A stretch of DNA of 64,000 nt, taken from positions 15,536 to 79,535 of the forward strand of contig CAZAOG010000001.1 of assembly GCA_964486645.1 (NCBI GenBank), in the 5' to 3' direction. The first letter of the stretch is position 1, and the number at the start of each line of letters is the position of its first letter. The stretch comes from GCA-002790365 sp964486645. Lineage in GTDB: Bacteria > Bacteroidota > Ignavibacteria > Ignavibacteriales > Ignavibacteriaceae. The notes beneath the pieces are model-generated. The model was not told where the DNA came from and did no database searches. It worked only from the letters and a program-made list of their open reading frames with translations. Shown piece by piece: positions 51,059 through 59,377 of this stretch. The position numbers and the translations under genes were made by a program.

Positions 51059-51244
51059 TTAATGAGAGTGATGATGATGCTCGTGCTCATCGTCATCATT
51101 CTTTTCAACATATTTTTCCGATTCTTCAGTAAACTTATTTTTGCACATTTCAGAGCAGAAATAATATTGCTTGCCGTTGTATTCGGCAGTTGCTGCTTTA
51201 TCTGTATCGTGTACTTCCATTCCGCAAACTGGATCTTTTGCCAT
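51059..51244 (-). CDS. Free-standing YHS-domain protein with His-rich tail
   Basis: A 61-residue protein beginning MAKDPVCGMEVHDTDKAATA, then YNGKQYYFCSEMCKNKF, ending in an acidic/His tail (DDDEHEHHHHSH). It is almost the same module as the N-terminus of the CopA protein at 40247-42925 (AKDPVCGM...FCSESCKTKF), which indicates a shared origin. The Cys motifs (C-G-M and C-x3-C) plus the His tail point to cytoplasmic metal binding. Confidence 0.85.
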   Translation of the reverse strand: MAKDPVCGMEVHDTDKAATAEYNGKQYYFCSEMCKNKFTEESEKYVEKNDDDEHEHHHHSH

Positions 51245-51296
51245 TTTATGCCTCCGTGTTTTTTTTAATATTTAATTAATTAGCAGAGTAAAAAAA

Positions 51297-51366
51297 TTAG
51301 AATATTTTTTTACATTATTTAAAGATTAGAATATCTTTTTATACATGAACCGATAAAAAAATATTC
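51297..51366. promoter_or_regulatory. Repeated TTAGAATAT elements upstream of the YHS gene
   Basis: TTAGAATATTTTTTTA (51297) and TTAGAATATCTTTTTA (51326) are direct repeats 29 bases apart, and an inverted half (AAAAAAATATTCT, 51354-51366) follows. They lie ahead of the YHS gene on its own strand side and look like binding sites for a dimeric regulator. A/T-rich chance similarity cannot be excluded. Confidence 0.35.
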
Positions 51367-51439
51367 TTTCTCACTTTTTGGTTTAATATACTTTCTTTTT
51401 ATTAATTAAAAAAGCAATGGTAAAATTAAAATTTATTAA

Positions 51440-51628
51440 TCAACCGCAGCAACCATGTCCTTTACTATTATTGCGAGTCGAATTTTTATGTTTAGGCTCG
51501 TTATGTGAATTATGATCGCCAATGTTATGATCTGAAGCAGACTGTAAATTTGCTCCTTGGCTTCTTCTTGTAAAAAGGAAATATAATGCTAAGCCAATTA
51601 AAATGCCTATAAATATGTGTAAAGTCAT
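51440..51628 (-). CDS. 62-residue membrane micro-protein ending GCCG, paralogue C
   Basis: One membrane helix at the N-terminus (MTLHIFIGILIGLALYFLF), then a tail rich in His and Asn (SDHNIGDHNSHNEPKHKN) ending NNSKGHGCCG. GGAG ribosome site. It has the same build as the 58-residue protein at 45357 (short helix, polar tail, terminal Cys pair) and a related promoter element 38 bases before the ATG. A metal-binding role at the membrane is plausible; no named family is recognised. Confidence 0.65.
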   Translation of the reverse strand: MTLHIFIGILIGLALYFLFTRRSQGANLQSASDHNIGDHNSHNEPKHKNSTRNNSKGHGCCG

Positions 51629-51663
51629 TTTTTATCTCCAATATATTATATCCACAGTATAGG

Positions 51664-51679
51664 AACAATAAATATGCCA
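51664..51679 (-). promoter_or_regulatory. TGGCAT-N5-TTG element upstream of micro-protein C
   Basis: Complement TGGCAT-ATTTA-TTGTT, 38 bases before the ATG. Same spacing as at 45573-45589 but with GT in place of the -12 GC. Confidence 0.4.
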
Positions 51680-52645
51680 TAATAAAAGAGTTAATAAATT
51701 ATAATTAAAAGCTTTTTTATTGTGTCGATTTTAAAAAAATTAAAAATATTTTAATAATTTTAATATATGCACATTCAATAATCAACATTATACATTCATC
51801 CAAACCGCTGCTTCACAAACTATATATATAAGATAGGAATTTAGGAAAATTTAATTTATCACACTGACTTCGAGAAATCTGCATATTAAAAAAAGCTGAC
51901 AAAAGGTCAGTTTGCATTTTATATTCTCACTGATAGATTCGTAGGTTATCTCAATTTATGAATTTACGCAAAGTCTCTTTTTACTAAAGGTTACAGGGAT
52001 AAAATAATAATATTCAGATAGATTTATTTTAAAAAATCACCGGATTTTTTAATGGATTTTCTGTCCTTCCGTATAATACTTTGCAATGTTGATAAATAAA
52101 TCTCAAATCTAAGAGATTATCTTCTGAAGCCGGATATTTAATTGCAAAATTGCAAATTTATTTCGGCTTAAATTTCTTTTTATCCTGCATCTCCCCTGCC
52201 AAGTATTCTCTGCTTGGTTTTTAAAAACAAACAATATACTTACTTGGATAACAGACACTTAATGTATGGTATCGGATTGCTTCCGTTAATTCGGTTTATA
52301 GTTCAAAACTATTTCAAATTGCACCCAAAACAAAGTTTTTGGTTTGTTTTAGCCACCGTATAAATGCACGAATTATTTACTTTGTAAATTATATGCAGGA
52401 TTGATGATTTAAATATTTAAATTAAAATTAAAATATTTTAAAGAATTAAAAGCGGTATTTTTGGCAATAGTGTAAATTAAACTTTTTTAAGTATACACGA
52501 ACCGTGATTTTATTGGCATAATTGTTGTTTATCTCAAAATTAAAAATTGTAACTTTACAAAAAAAGATTTTTGAATTAATTTCCAAATAAAAAAATAAAA
52601 TACGATTAAATATTGTTATAAATAATTGTATTAAAGGAATAATTT
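51680..52645. other. Long intergenic region before ccmE
   Basis: 966 bases with no supported gene. Only short features are visible: a CTGAC/GTCAG hairpin around 51896-51910, a CCAAG-n9-CTTGG hairpin followed by five T near 52199-52222 (terminator-like, plus strand), and another TGGCAT-N5-TTG motif at 52514-52529 on the plus strand, 119 bases before ccmE. A small RNA or decayed sequence is possible but not shown. Confidence 0.45.
52514..52529 (+). promoter_or_regulatory. TGGCAT-N5-TTG motif ahead of ccmE
   Basis: TGGCAT-AATTG-TTGTT on the plus strand, sharing the -24/-12 layout of the micro-protein promoters. Its distance to ccmE (119 bases) is larger, so assignment as the ccm promoter is tentative. 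Confidence 0.3.
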
Positions 52646-53071
52646 ATGAATATAAAAAAGCCAAAATTCATTATAAGTCTTGCTGTAATTTTAATTGCTT
52701 TGGGCAGTCTTTTCTATTTAGGAACAAACACTTCTATGATTGCTTATCTTAACGTTCGCGATATTAATAATCCCGAAAAGAACATTTTATCTTCAAAAGT
52801 AATTAAAGTTACAGGAACTGTTAAACCGGGTTCAATAAATTCTTCAAACGTAAACAGAACAATTAAATTCATATTGCAGGACTCCGATTCTGCAAATATT
52901 TCAATCCCCGTTATATTCAACGGAATAGTGCCGGATAATTTTAGACCAGGCAACATAGCTGTAGTAAGAGGCGAACTTAATGCCGACAACGTTTTTATAG
53001 CCGATCAGCTGCAGGCAAAATGCCCTTCTAAATATGAAGCTTCTGTTCCGGATAAAGGAGAAGGAAAATGA
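52646..53071 (+). CDS. ccmE: Cytochrome c maturation heme chaperone CcmE, CxxxY type
   Basis: A 141-residue protein with one N-terminal membrane anchor (KFIISLAVILIALGSLFYLG) and an OB-fold periplasmic domain (VIKVTGTVKPGS, ITVIFNGIVPDNF-like strand, AVVRGEL). The heme-binding motif is AKCPSKY (Cys126, Tyr130). Most CcmE proteins bind heme through His in HxxxY; the CxxxY form is known from Desulfovibrio and archaea. CcmE takes heme from CcmC and hands it to CcmF. ATG with AAAGGAA upstream. It overlaps ccmF by 4 bases. Confidence 0.92.
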   Translation: MNIKKPKFIISLAVILIALGSLFYLGTNTSMIAYLNVRDINNPEKNILSSKVIKVTGTVKPGSINSSNVNRTIKFILQDSDSANISIPVIFNGIVPDNFRPGNIAVVRGELNADNVFIADQLQAKCPSKYEASVPDKGEGK

Positions 53072-55083
53072 ACATTGTAGGACAAGTTAGTATAGCAATA
53101 GCCTTAGCTATGGCAATTTATTCAGGTTTCACTTCTATTGTAGGTATTAAGAACAATTCGGGCCAATATTTAGAAAGTGGCCGCCGTGCAATGTACAGCG
53201 CATTTGCAGCACTGTCTATTGCCGTATTGATTTTAAGCCTTTCGCTTATTTCTAAAGATTACAGTTTGAAATATGTTGCAGGATACGTTAGCAACAGCCT
53301 TCCTACATTTTATGCGCTTTCTGCATTGTGGGCAGGGCAGGCAGGTTCTCTATTATTTTGGGCTTGGCTTCTTACTTTATTTGCTTCTCTTGTAATAATA
53401 CAGAACAAGAAAAAGAATTTAGAGCTTATGCCTTATGTAATTGCAACTCTTTCAGGAATTTTAATCTTTTTCCTTTTACTATTGGTTTTTGTCTCAAACC
53501 CATTTGAATCATTAGGTTATACTGTAACGGAAGGAAGCGGACTTAACCCGCTGCTTCAAAATCCAGGAATGGTATTTCATCCGCCTTCACTTTACTTGGG
53601 TTACGTGGGCTTTGCAATACCCTTTTCATTTGCCGTTGCTGCTTTAATTACTCGTAAACTTGATTCCCAATGGATACTCTCAACAAGAAGATGGACTTTA
53701 TTTGCCTGGTTATCCTTGGGTATAGGTAATTTGATTGGTGCACAATGGGCTTATGTTGAATTAGGCTGGGGCGGTTTTTGGGGATGGGACCCGGTAGAAA
53801 ATGCATCCTTTATGCCTTGGCTGGTTGGAACGGCGTTTTTACATTCGGTTATGATACAAGAAAGAAGAGATATGCTGAAAATATGGAACGTATCTTTAAT
53901 AGTCTTCACATTTCTGCTTACTATCCTGGGTACGTTAATAACGAGAAGCGGCATAATTGCTTCGGTACATTCATTTGGTCAATCTAAATTAGGTCCTCTA
54001 TTCCTCGCCTTCTTAGCTTTGATTACCATCTTTTCACTTTATTTTATATATACAAGAAGAAAAGACCTGAAGAGCCGTTATCATTTAGATTCTATTTTGT
54101 CCCGAGAGTCATCTTTCTTATTTAATAATTTAATACTGGTAGGCGCGGTTTTCGCGATATTGTGGGGAACTCTATTCCCTATGATATCTGAAGCCGTTAG
54201 AGGAACAAAAATTACGGTTGGTGCTCCTTTCTTCAACACGATTACCGTTCCGATAGGAATTGCCTTAATACTCCTAACGGGAATATGCCCACTGATTTCT
54301 TGGAGAAAAGCCAGCATAACTAATTTTACCAAAAACTTTTTAATTCCTTCTATCGTTTTTTTCGTAGCATTAATAATACTCTATTTAGCCGGTATAACAA
54401 GTTTTTACCCCTTAATGGCAGTTAGTTTAAGCATTTTTGTTATTTCTACAATTGTGCTTGAGTTTTACAGAGGTACAATTTCAAGGATGAGATACAAAAA
54501 TGAAAGCTTCATTATAGGATTAAAAAACCTTGTATTCAAATACAGAAGAAGATACGGCGGTTATTTGATTCATATTGGAATGATGATAGTTTTCATAGGA
54601 GTAACAGGCACAACCGTTTTTAAGGTTGAGAAAGAAATGGTATTGAAAAAAGGCGACTCTTTAACGATTAAAAATTATAAATTAACTTTTTTGGGATCAG
54701 ATAATTTCAAAACCCCGCTTGCCGATAAATTTGTTGCTACGATTAAAATAGAAAAAGACGGCAAACCTATGGGAATTGCTACTCCTTCAAAAGAATACTA
54801 TTACTTGCAGAAACAAACAACAACAGAAGTTTCAATAACATCAAGTTTTAAAGAAGATCTTTATATTATTTTAGCCGGCGGAGATAATACGGGAGCCGTA
54901 AACATAAAGGCTAAGGTAAATCCGTTGGTCGGCTGGATCTGGTGGGGCGGATATATACTATTTGCAGCCACAATATTTGCGATGTGGCCATCTAGAAAAA
55001 AGAAGAAGAAGAAAGAACTTCTTAAAAATCTTGTAAACAACAATACCAAAACAAAAATGTTAGAAAACGAAGTTAAAGTTTAA
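53068..55083 (+). CDS. ccmF: Cytochrome c heme lyase CcmF
   Basis: A 671-residue membrane protein with about fifteen helices. The tryptophan-rich heme-handling motif WGGFWGWDPVENASFMPW lies near residue 232. Conserved histidines are visible in MVFHPPSLYLGYVGFAIPF, FLHSVMIQE and VHSFGQSKLG, and the C-terminal IHIGMMIVFIGVTG segment fits. CcmF takes heme from CcmE and, with CcmH, joins it to the CxxCH of apocytochromes. The C-terminal part has a periplasmic beta domain before the last helix. Confidence 0.94.
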   Translation: MNIVGQVSIAIALAMAIYSGFTSIVGIKNNSGQYLESGRRAMYSAFAALSIAVLILSLSLISKDYSLKYVAGYVSNSLPTFYALSALWAGQAGSLLFWAWLLTLFASLVIIQNKKKNLELMPYVIATLSGILIFFLLLLVFVSNPFESLGYTVTEGSGLNPLLQNPGMVFHPPSLYLGYVGFAIPFSFAVAALITRKLDSQWILSTRRWTLFAWLSLGIGNLIGAQWAYVELGWGGFWGWDPVENASFMPWLVGTAFLHSVMIQERRDMLKIWNVSLIVFTFLLTILGTLITRSGIIASVHSFGQSKLGPLFLAFLALITIFSLYFIYTRRKDLKSRYHLDSILSRESSFLFNNLILVGAVFAILWGTLFPMISEAVRGTKITVGAPFFNTITVPIGIALILLTGICPLISWRKASITNFTKNFLIPSIVFFVALIILYLAGITSFYPLMAVSLSIFVISTIVLEFYRGTISRMRYKNESFIIGLKNLVFKYRRRYGGYLIHIGMMIVFIGVTGTTVFKVEKEMVLKKGDSLTIKNYKLTFLGSDNFKTPLADKFVATIKIEKDGKPMGIATPSKEYYYLQKQTTTEVSITSSFKEDLYIILAGGDNTGAVNIKAKVNPLVGWIWWGGYILFAATIFAMWPSRKKKKKKELLKNLVNNNTKTKMLENEVKV

Positions 55084-55096
55084 CTGTGAGAATTTT

Positions 55097-55558
55097 ATGA
55101 AAAAAAAATTATTAATAATAGTTATAAGTTTGTTTTTAATACCCTCACTAAGTAATGCACAAACTTTATTCAGTGAAGTTGAAAACAGCTTAATGTGTAC
55201 TTGCGGCTCTACAATGGTTTTATCCAGTTGCCAGTGCGGTACGGCTGATAAAATGAGAGCAAAAATAAAAGCCATGATCGCACAGGGAATGACCAAAGAC
55301 GAAATACTCGCCTCTTATGTTAAAATTTTTGGCGAGACAGTTCTTTCTGCACCAACTAAAGAAGGATTCAACCTGACTGCCTGGATTACTCCATTTGTTG
55401 TAATAATTATAGTGGGGTTCGTTTTATATAAGGCAGTCCACAAATGGAGCGGGAAGAATACGCGTAGAATAGTAAAAATTCCGGATGATCTGCTCCTTGA
55501 TTACGGTTCGAAATTAAAAAATGAACTTGATAACTTTGATGACGGAGAAATAATATGA
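55097..55558 (+). CDS. ccmH: Cytochrome c biogenesis protein CcmH-like
   Basis: A 153-residue protein with a signal or anchor at the N-terminus and a second membrane helix near residue 105. The redox centre is CTCGSTMVLSSCQC, starting at Cys34, and the three-helix bundle reads DKMRAKIKAMIAQGMTKDEI followed by FGETVLSAP, as in CcmH/NrfF. CcmH reduces or holds apocytochrome thiols. The extra cysteines in SSCQC differ from the plain C-x-x-C of the main family. It follows ccmF by 13 bases. Confidence 0.85.
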   Translation: MKKKLLIIVISLFLIPSLSNAQTLFSEVENSLMCTCGSTMVLSSCQCGTADKMRAKIKAMIAQGMTKDEILASYVKIFGETVLSAPTKEGFNLTAWITPFVVIIIVGFVLYKAVHKWSGKNTRRIVKIPDDLLLDYGSKLKNELDNFDDGEII

Positions 55559-56004
55559 ATTTAGTTTTTATATTTTTATTAAGTATAATATTGCTTGTTT
55601 ATGTACTTAAACCTCTATTGCAAAAAAAATACAAACTTGTATACGTACCATTCCTAAAAATAAATGAAAAAGATAATCTCGTAAAAAAGAAAGACGAGGT
55701 GCTCGCAGCGTTGAAGGAAATAGATTTCGAATACCAGTTAGGTAAGTTATCCGAACAAGATTATCAAGAGTTGAAAAAAGAATATGAGATAAACGCCTTA
55801 AAAATTCTAAAACAATTGGATTCAAAAAACAACGGCAATTCTAAAAATGATCTGATTGAAGAAGAGATTAAGGCCTACCGATTTAAGAAAACAGAAGCCC
55901 ACAGTGAAACTCAAAAGGAATTTAAGTACTGTACTCAATGCGGAACTAAAGCCGATATTAATTTTAAGTTCTGCAATAATTGCGGAAATCCATTTACTAA
56001 ATAA
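55555..56004 (+). CDS. Small CcmI-like protein with zinc ribbon
   Basis: A 149-residue protein: N-terminal membrane helix (LVFIFLLSIILLVYVLK), a coiled segment (KKDEVLAALKEIDFEYQLGKLSEQDYQELKKEY) as in the N-terminal part of CcmI proteins of Bacteroidota, and a C-terminal zinc ribbon KYCTQCGTKADINFKFCNNCG (two C-x-x-C pairs). It overlaps ccmH by 4 bases. It probably assists the ccm machinery; the exact role is inferred. Confidence 0.7.
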   Translation: MNLVFIFLLSIILLVYVLKPLLQKKYKLVYVPFLKINEKDNLVKKKDEVLAALKEIDFEYQLGKLSEQDYQELKKEYEINALKILKQLDSKNNGNSKNDLIEEEIKAYRFKKTEAHSETQKEFKYCTQCGTKADINFKFCNNCGNPFTK

Positions 56005-56021
56005 AATTAGGTGAGCTTATA

Positions 56022-57143
56022 ATGAAGAATATTTACCATTATATTATTGTTACGCTTTTCTTTTTAAGCGGAACTATAGCAGCAGGAACCATTAAAGGAA
56101 AAGTTACTAACGGAACAGCAGGTTTTAAAATTCCGAAAAACACGGTCGTTGAACTTGCAAAGTACGTGAATAAGAACAAAGATGATAGTTTTATAATGAA
56201 AGCAACCGTTGATAAAAACGGTTTTTTTTCTTTTAAAAATTTAGAGCCTGACGAACAAGCAATATACATTCCTTCCGTAGTGTATAATTCGGTAAGTTAT
56301 TCGGGCAAGCAGATTGTAATAACAAAAGAAAAATCTTCACATATCAGTAATATAAAAATTTATGAATCCACTAAGTCAGACAGTTTAATTTATGTTGAAC
56401 TGCAACATTTCCTAATAATTCCGACTGAAGGAATGTTAGAAATACAAGAAATTCTTTTACTTAAAAATGATGGCGACAGAACTTATACAGGTTCAATCCC
56501 AACAGGAAGCGGAAAATTTATTACGGCATACCACAAACTTCCAAAGGATGCTATCGATATGCAAATAGGCTTCGGCTTGATGTCTTGTTGTGTTGAACCT
56601 GCTAACGAAGGTTTTTACGACACAATGGAAATTCAACCCGGCGAGAAACAAGTTTCTTTTTCATACAAAATTAAAGCTCCCGAAGAAACTATAAATTTTA
56701 CAAAAAAAATAACTCTGCCCGTAAAAGAATTTGACGTCTACCTTTTCGGCGGTCAGGCTACATTATCAGGAAATAAACTTACCAAATTACCCGATCAAAT
56801 TGTCGAGAATAAAGTAATAAAAAAATATCAAGCTCTTAAATTAAAAAACGGTGATAATGTAACAATTAATTTAGCCGGACTTTCCGGTCAGCCTACCGAT
56901 TGGTCCCTTATCGCTTTAATCGGAGTTGCCGGTATTTTATTGCTTGCAGGTATATTTGTCTATCAAAAACAGAAAAAAGAAAAAATACTCGTTAAAGAAT
57001 ATTCAGTAGATAATTTGGATACTGACGACAGAGAAGTAATTCTACAAAGGATAATTAAACTTGATGAGGACTATGAAGCAGGCAAGTTGGATGAAGCTGA
57101 GTACTTGATCCAAAGGAATAAACTTAAAGATAAATTAAAATAA
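56022..57143 (+). CDS. Hypothetical membrane-anchored protein of the ccm operon
   Basis: A 373-residue protein: signal peptide (MKNIYHYIIVTLFFLSGTIA), a carboxypeptidase-regulatory-like beta sandwich (GTIKGKVTNGTAGFKIPKNT...GFFSFKNLEP), a second beta-rich domain including FGLMSCCVEPANEGFYDTME, and a C-terminal membrane helix (WSLIALIGVAGILLLAGIFV) with a cytoplasmic tail similar to the CcmI-like coil (DEDYEAGKLDEAEYLIQRN). Not a named family to me; the gene order implies a role in cytochrome c maturation or handling. A terminator follows. Confidence 0.65.
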   Translation: MKNIYHYIIVTLFFLSGTIAAGTIKGKVTNGTAGFKIPKNTVVELAKYVNKNKDDSFIMKATVDKNGFFSFKNLEPDEQAIYIPSVVYNSVSYSGKQIVITKEKSSHISNIKIYESTKSDSLIYVELQHFLIIPTEGMLEIQEILLLKNDGDRTYTGSIPTGSGKFITAYHKLPKDAIDMQIGFGLMSCCVEPANEGFYDTMEIQPGEKQVSFSYKIKAPEETINFTKKITLPVKEFDVYLFGGQATLSGNKLTKLPDQIVENKVIKKYQALKLKNGDNVTINLAGLSGQPTDWSLIALIGVAGILLLAGIFVYQKQKKEKILVKEYSVDNLDTDDREVILQRIIKLDEDYEAGKLDEAEYLIQRNKLKDKLK

Positions 57144-57171
57144 TTTATAACCGTAAACTATTATTAGTGAA

Positions 57172-57208
57172 AAAACCCGGTTCCTCTAAGAAACCGGGTT
57201 TTCTTTTA
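57172..57208 (+). terminator. Terminator of the ccm operon
   Basis: AACCCGGTT (57174-57182) and AACCGGGTT (57192-57200) form a 9-bp stem with a 9-base loop, followed by TTCTTTTATT. It ends the ccmE-ccmF-ccmH transcript about 30 bases after the last gene. Confidence 0.88.
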
Positions 57209-57504
57209 TTTACGAACCGGTCCGTACCCACAAAGTAAGTGTAGAGTTTTTTGAAATTATTCTTTCCTTGTCATTATAATTTCCTATCACACGAGTTCTA
57301 TTACTACTATCGGTGTTTTGTTCCTCTGTCGAATAAAACTAAGGCTAATACAATAATCTATTACATGGAACGATACGGAAATTGGAACTTATTCTTTTGT
57401 AATGGGTACAATAAAACCAAGATAGTCTGTAATTCAATTAATGATGCTCTCATTTAAAATATAATATCCGATAATTTAGTTCACATAAACGAATTATACT
57501 TAAT
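57209..57504. other. Intergenic, presumed promoter region of the efflux genes
   Basis: 296 bases between the ccm terminator and the next gene. It should contain the promoter of the efflux operon, but I could not assign one. Nothing coding is supported here. Confidence 0.5.
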
Positions 57505-57930
57505 TTGAAAAAAAATAATAAACACATCCAAAAATATTTTGCTTACGTATTACTCGTAAGTTTATTAGTACACATCATTGTGATTCATGGAATGTTCAAA
57601 TCAAGTGTAATTGGTTTCGAAGATTACAGAACAACCTCTATCGAATACACATTTGACGCTTCAAGCAACACGCTACATAACAATATTTTATCCGATAAAC
57701 ACGAATCCATAACAGACGACAGCAAAGATGTATCATTAACCGAGCAGTACGACCATAACGATAAGATCCTAATTAATTACCACAATAATGTAATTGACAA
57801 AATCCAGATCATTGCTGAAGTTTCATTTACCACCTCGGCAAACAAAGTTAGTCCGATATTCCGTACAAACCTTACATCAAACATTTCAACTTTACTTACT
57901 CAATTTAAGACGGTTTCACTCTTAATTTAA
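57505..57930 (+). CDS. Hypothetical membrane-anchored protein ahead of the efflux genes
   Basis: A 141-residue protein starting at TTG (57505) with a basic N-terminus, one membrane helix (YFAYVLLVSLLVHIIVIHGMF) and an acidic/His-containing exported region (NILSDKHESITDDSKD, EQYDHNDKILINYHNN). No family is recognised. It lies 87 bases before the TolC-family gene and on the same strand. It may be a metal-sensing or accessory periplasmic protein; this is inference. Confidence 0.55.
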   Translation: MKKNNKHIQKYFAYVLLVSLLVHIIVIHGMFKSSVIGFEDYRTTSIEYTFDASSNTLHNNILSDKHESITDDSKDVSLTEQYDHNDKILINYHNNVIDKIQIIAEVSFTTSANKVSPIFRTNLTSNISTLLTQFKTVSLLI

Positions 57931-58017
57931 TTCTTTCCCGTTACCCCCGTTAACCTGCACTATCGCAGAAAAAAAATATTCTAACAACATAAATATCATT
58001 CATTTGAAGGAGAAACA

Positions 58018-59364
58018 ATGAATAGAGTAATTCATGTATCTTTGCTATTACTTGGAATCTTGTTAGCCGGTTGTTCAAGTTCTTATAGAATTCAATCCGT
58101 ACAACCCGACAAGACACCGTTAATAGAGAAATATTCTTCCCAATTAAGATCACTCGATACCGATATCGTTAATAAAGATACTATTGAGGTTCTTACACTA
58201 AAGAAAGCCGTTGTAATCGCGCTGCAAAATAACCCCGGATTGACCGCTTACAATCTGGAGATTAAAGCACTTGAAAAGAACGCTTTGCAGCAGGGATTAT
58301 CGCCCAATCCCGTACTTGCGCTTAATACCGAAAATATTTTCGGCAGCGGTATTTATTCGGGATTCAGAGCAAGCGAAACTACACTCTTGCTTAGTCAGGA
58401 TATAATGCTTGCCGGAAAATTAGATAAGCGGAGAAAAGTTGCAGCTCTCAAATCCGATTTGGCAGCGTGGAATTACGAAAAGAAACGGCTCGATTTAATT
58501 ACCGCAATAAGAGTGTCTTTTATCGATGCGGTAACGCTTCAAAAAGATATTGTTCAGCTTCAAAAGCTGCTTAAAATATCAAATGAATTTCTATCCAACG
58601 TTAAAGAAAGAGTTAAGGTAGGTAAAGTATCGCCTGCCGAATCGTCAAGAGCAAAAGTGATTGTAAGTGCATTGGAAATAAAATTGAATAATTCCGAATA
58701 TGCCTACAAATCCGTAATACAAAGGCTCGTTAAACAGTTAGGAACGGATAAAATTACATTCAAGAAGTTAAAAGGTAAATTGATCATTCTTGACCGGCTT
58801 CCGGAGTTTGGATTGCTAAAGAGCAAACTGCTGCAGTCACCCGAAATTGCAATTTACAAAACAGTATTCGAGAAACAGGAAGCCGTAATCGACTTGGAAG
58901 ATGCCAAATCTATTCCCGACCTTACAATTTCTGCCGGTTTGCGCTGGTTGAACCAAACTTCCAACAATTCGTTGGTTATCGGCACGGCAATTCCCTTGCC
59001 CATCTTTAATAGAAACCAGGGCGCCAGGCAAGAAGCCGTAATAAGACTCGCCAAGAAGAAATCCGAATTCAAAGCAGACAAAAATAAGCTTGTTGCCGAA
59101 CTTACAAGGACATACAATACCCTGCTGTCTCTATCGGGGTCTCTGAAAAAATTAAATAAAGAATCGATCCCGGACGCTCAAAATGCGTTTGAAATAATCA
59201 GAACCGGAAATCTTTTAGGAAGATTTACAATACTCGATGTACTGGATTCGCAAAGAACGTTGTTCGAATTGCAAAGTGAGTATTTAAAAACACTGGGCAG
59301 CTATAATATTCAATTAACACGGCTCGAAAGATTAATCGGACAAAATTTGGAAACTATAAATTAA
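58018..59364 (+). CDS. cusC: TolC-family outer-membrane factor (CusC/CzcC-like)
   Basis: A 448-residue lipoprotein: signal LLLLGILLAGCSSSY with the lipobox LAGC, followed by two TolC-like helical repeats (ALQNNPGLTAYNLEIKALEKNAL and a second starting LLQSPEIAIYKTVFEKQ). The beta-barrel part carries AIPLPIFNRNQGARQEAV, a strong family motif. It forms the outer-membrane exit duct of an RND metal pump. GGAGA ribosome site. First of the CusCBA set. Confidence 0.9.
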   Translation: MNRVIHVSLLLLGILLAGCSSSYRIQSVQPDKTPLIEKYSSQLRSLDTDIVNKDTIEVLTLKKAVVIALQNNPGLTAYNLEIKALEKNALQQGLSPNPVLALNTENIFGSGIYSGFRASETTLLLSQDIMLAGKLDKRRKVAALKSDLAAWNYEKKRLDLITAIRVSFIDAVTLQKDIVQLQKLLKISNEFLSNVKERVKVGKVSPAESSRAKVIVSALEIKLNNSEYAYKSVIQRLVKQLGTDKITFKKLKGKLIILDRLPEFGLLKSKLLQSPEIAIYKTVFEKQEAVIDLEDAKSIPDLTISAGLRWLNQTSNNSLVIGTAIPLPIFNRNQGARQEAVIRLAKKKSEFKADKNKLVAELTRTYNTLLSLSGSLKKLNKESIPDAQNAFEIIRTGNLLGRFTILDVLDSQRTLFELQSEYLKTLGSYNIQLTRLERLIGQNLETIN

Positions 59365-59377
59365 AACAGGATAAAAA

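Noticed and set aside
57251..57457. Plus-strand 68-codon frame before the efflux genes
   Set aside because: No ribosome site, unusual composition (Asn, Cys, Tyr) and no recognisable domain; treated as non-coding.
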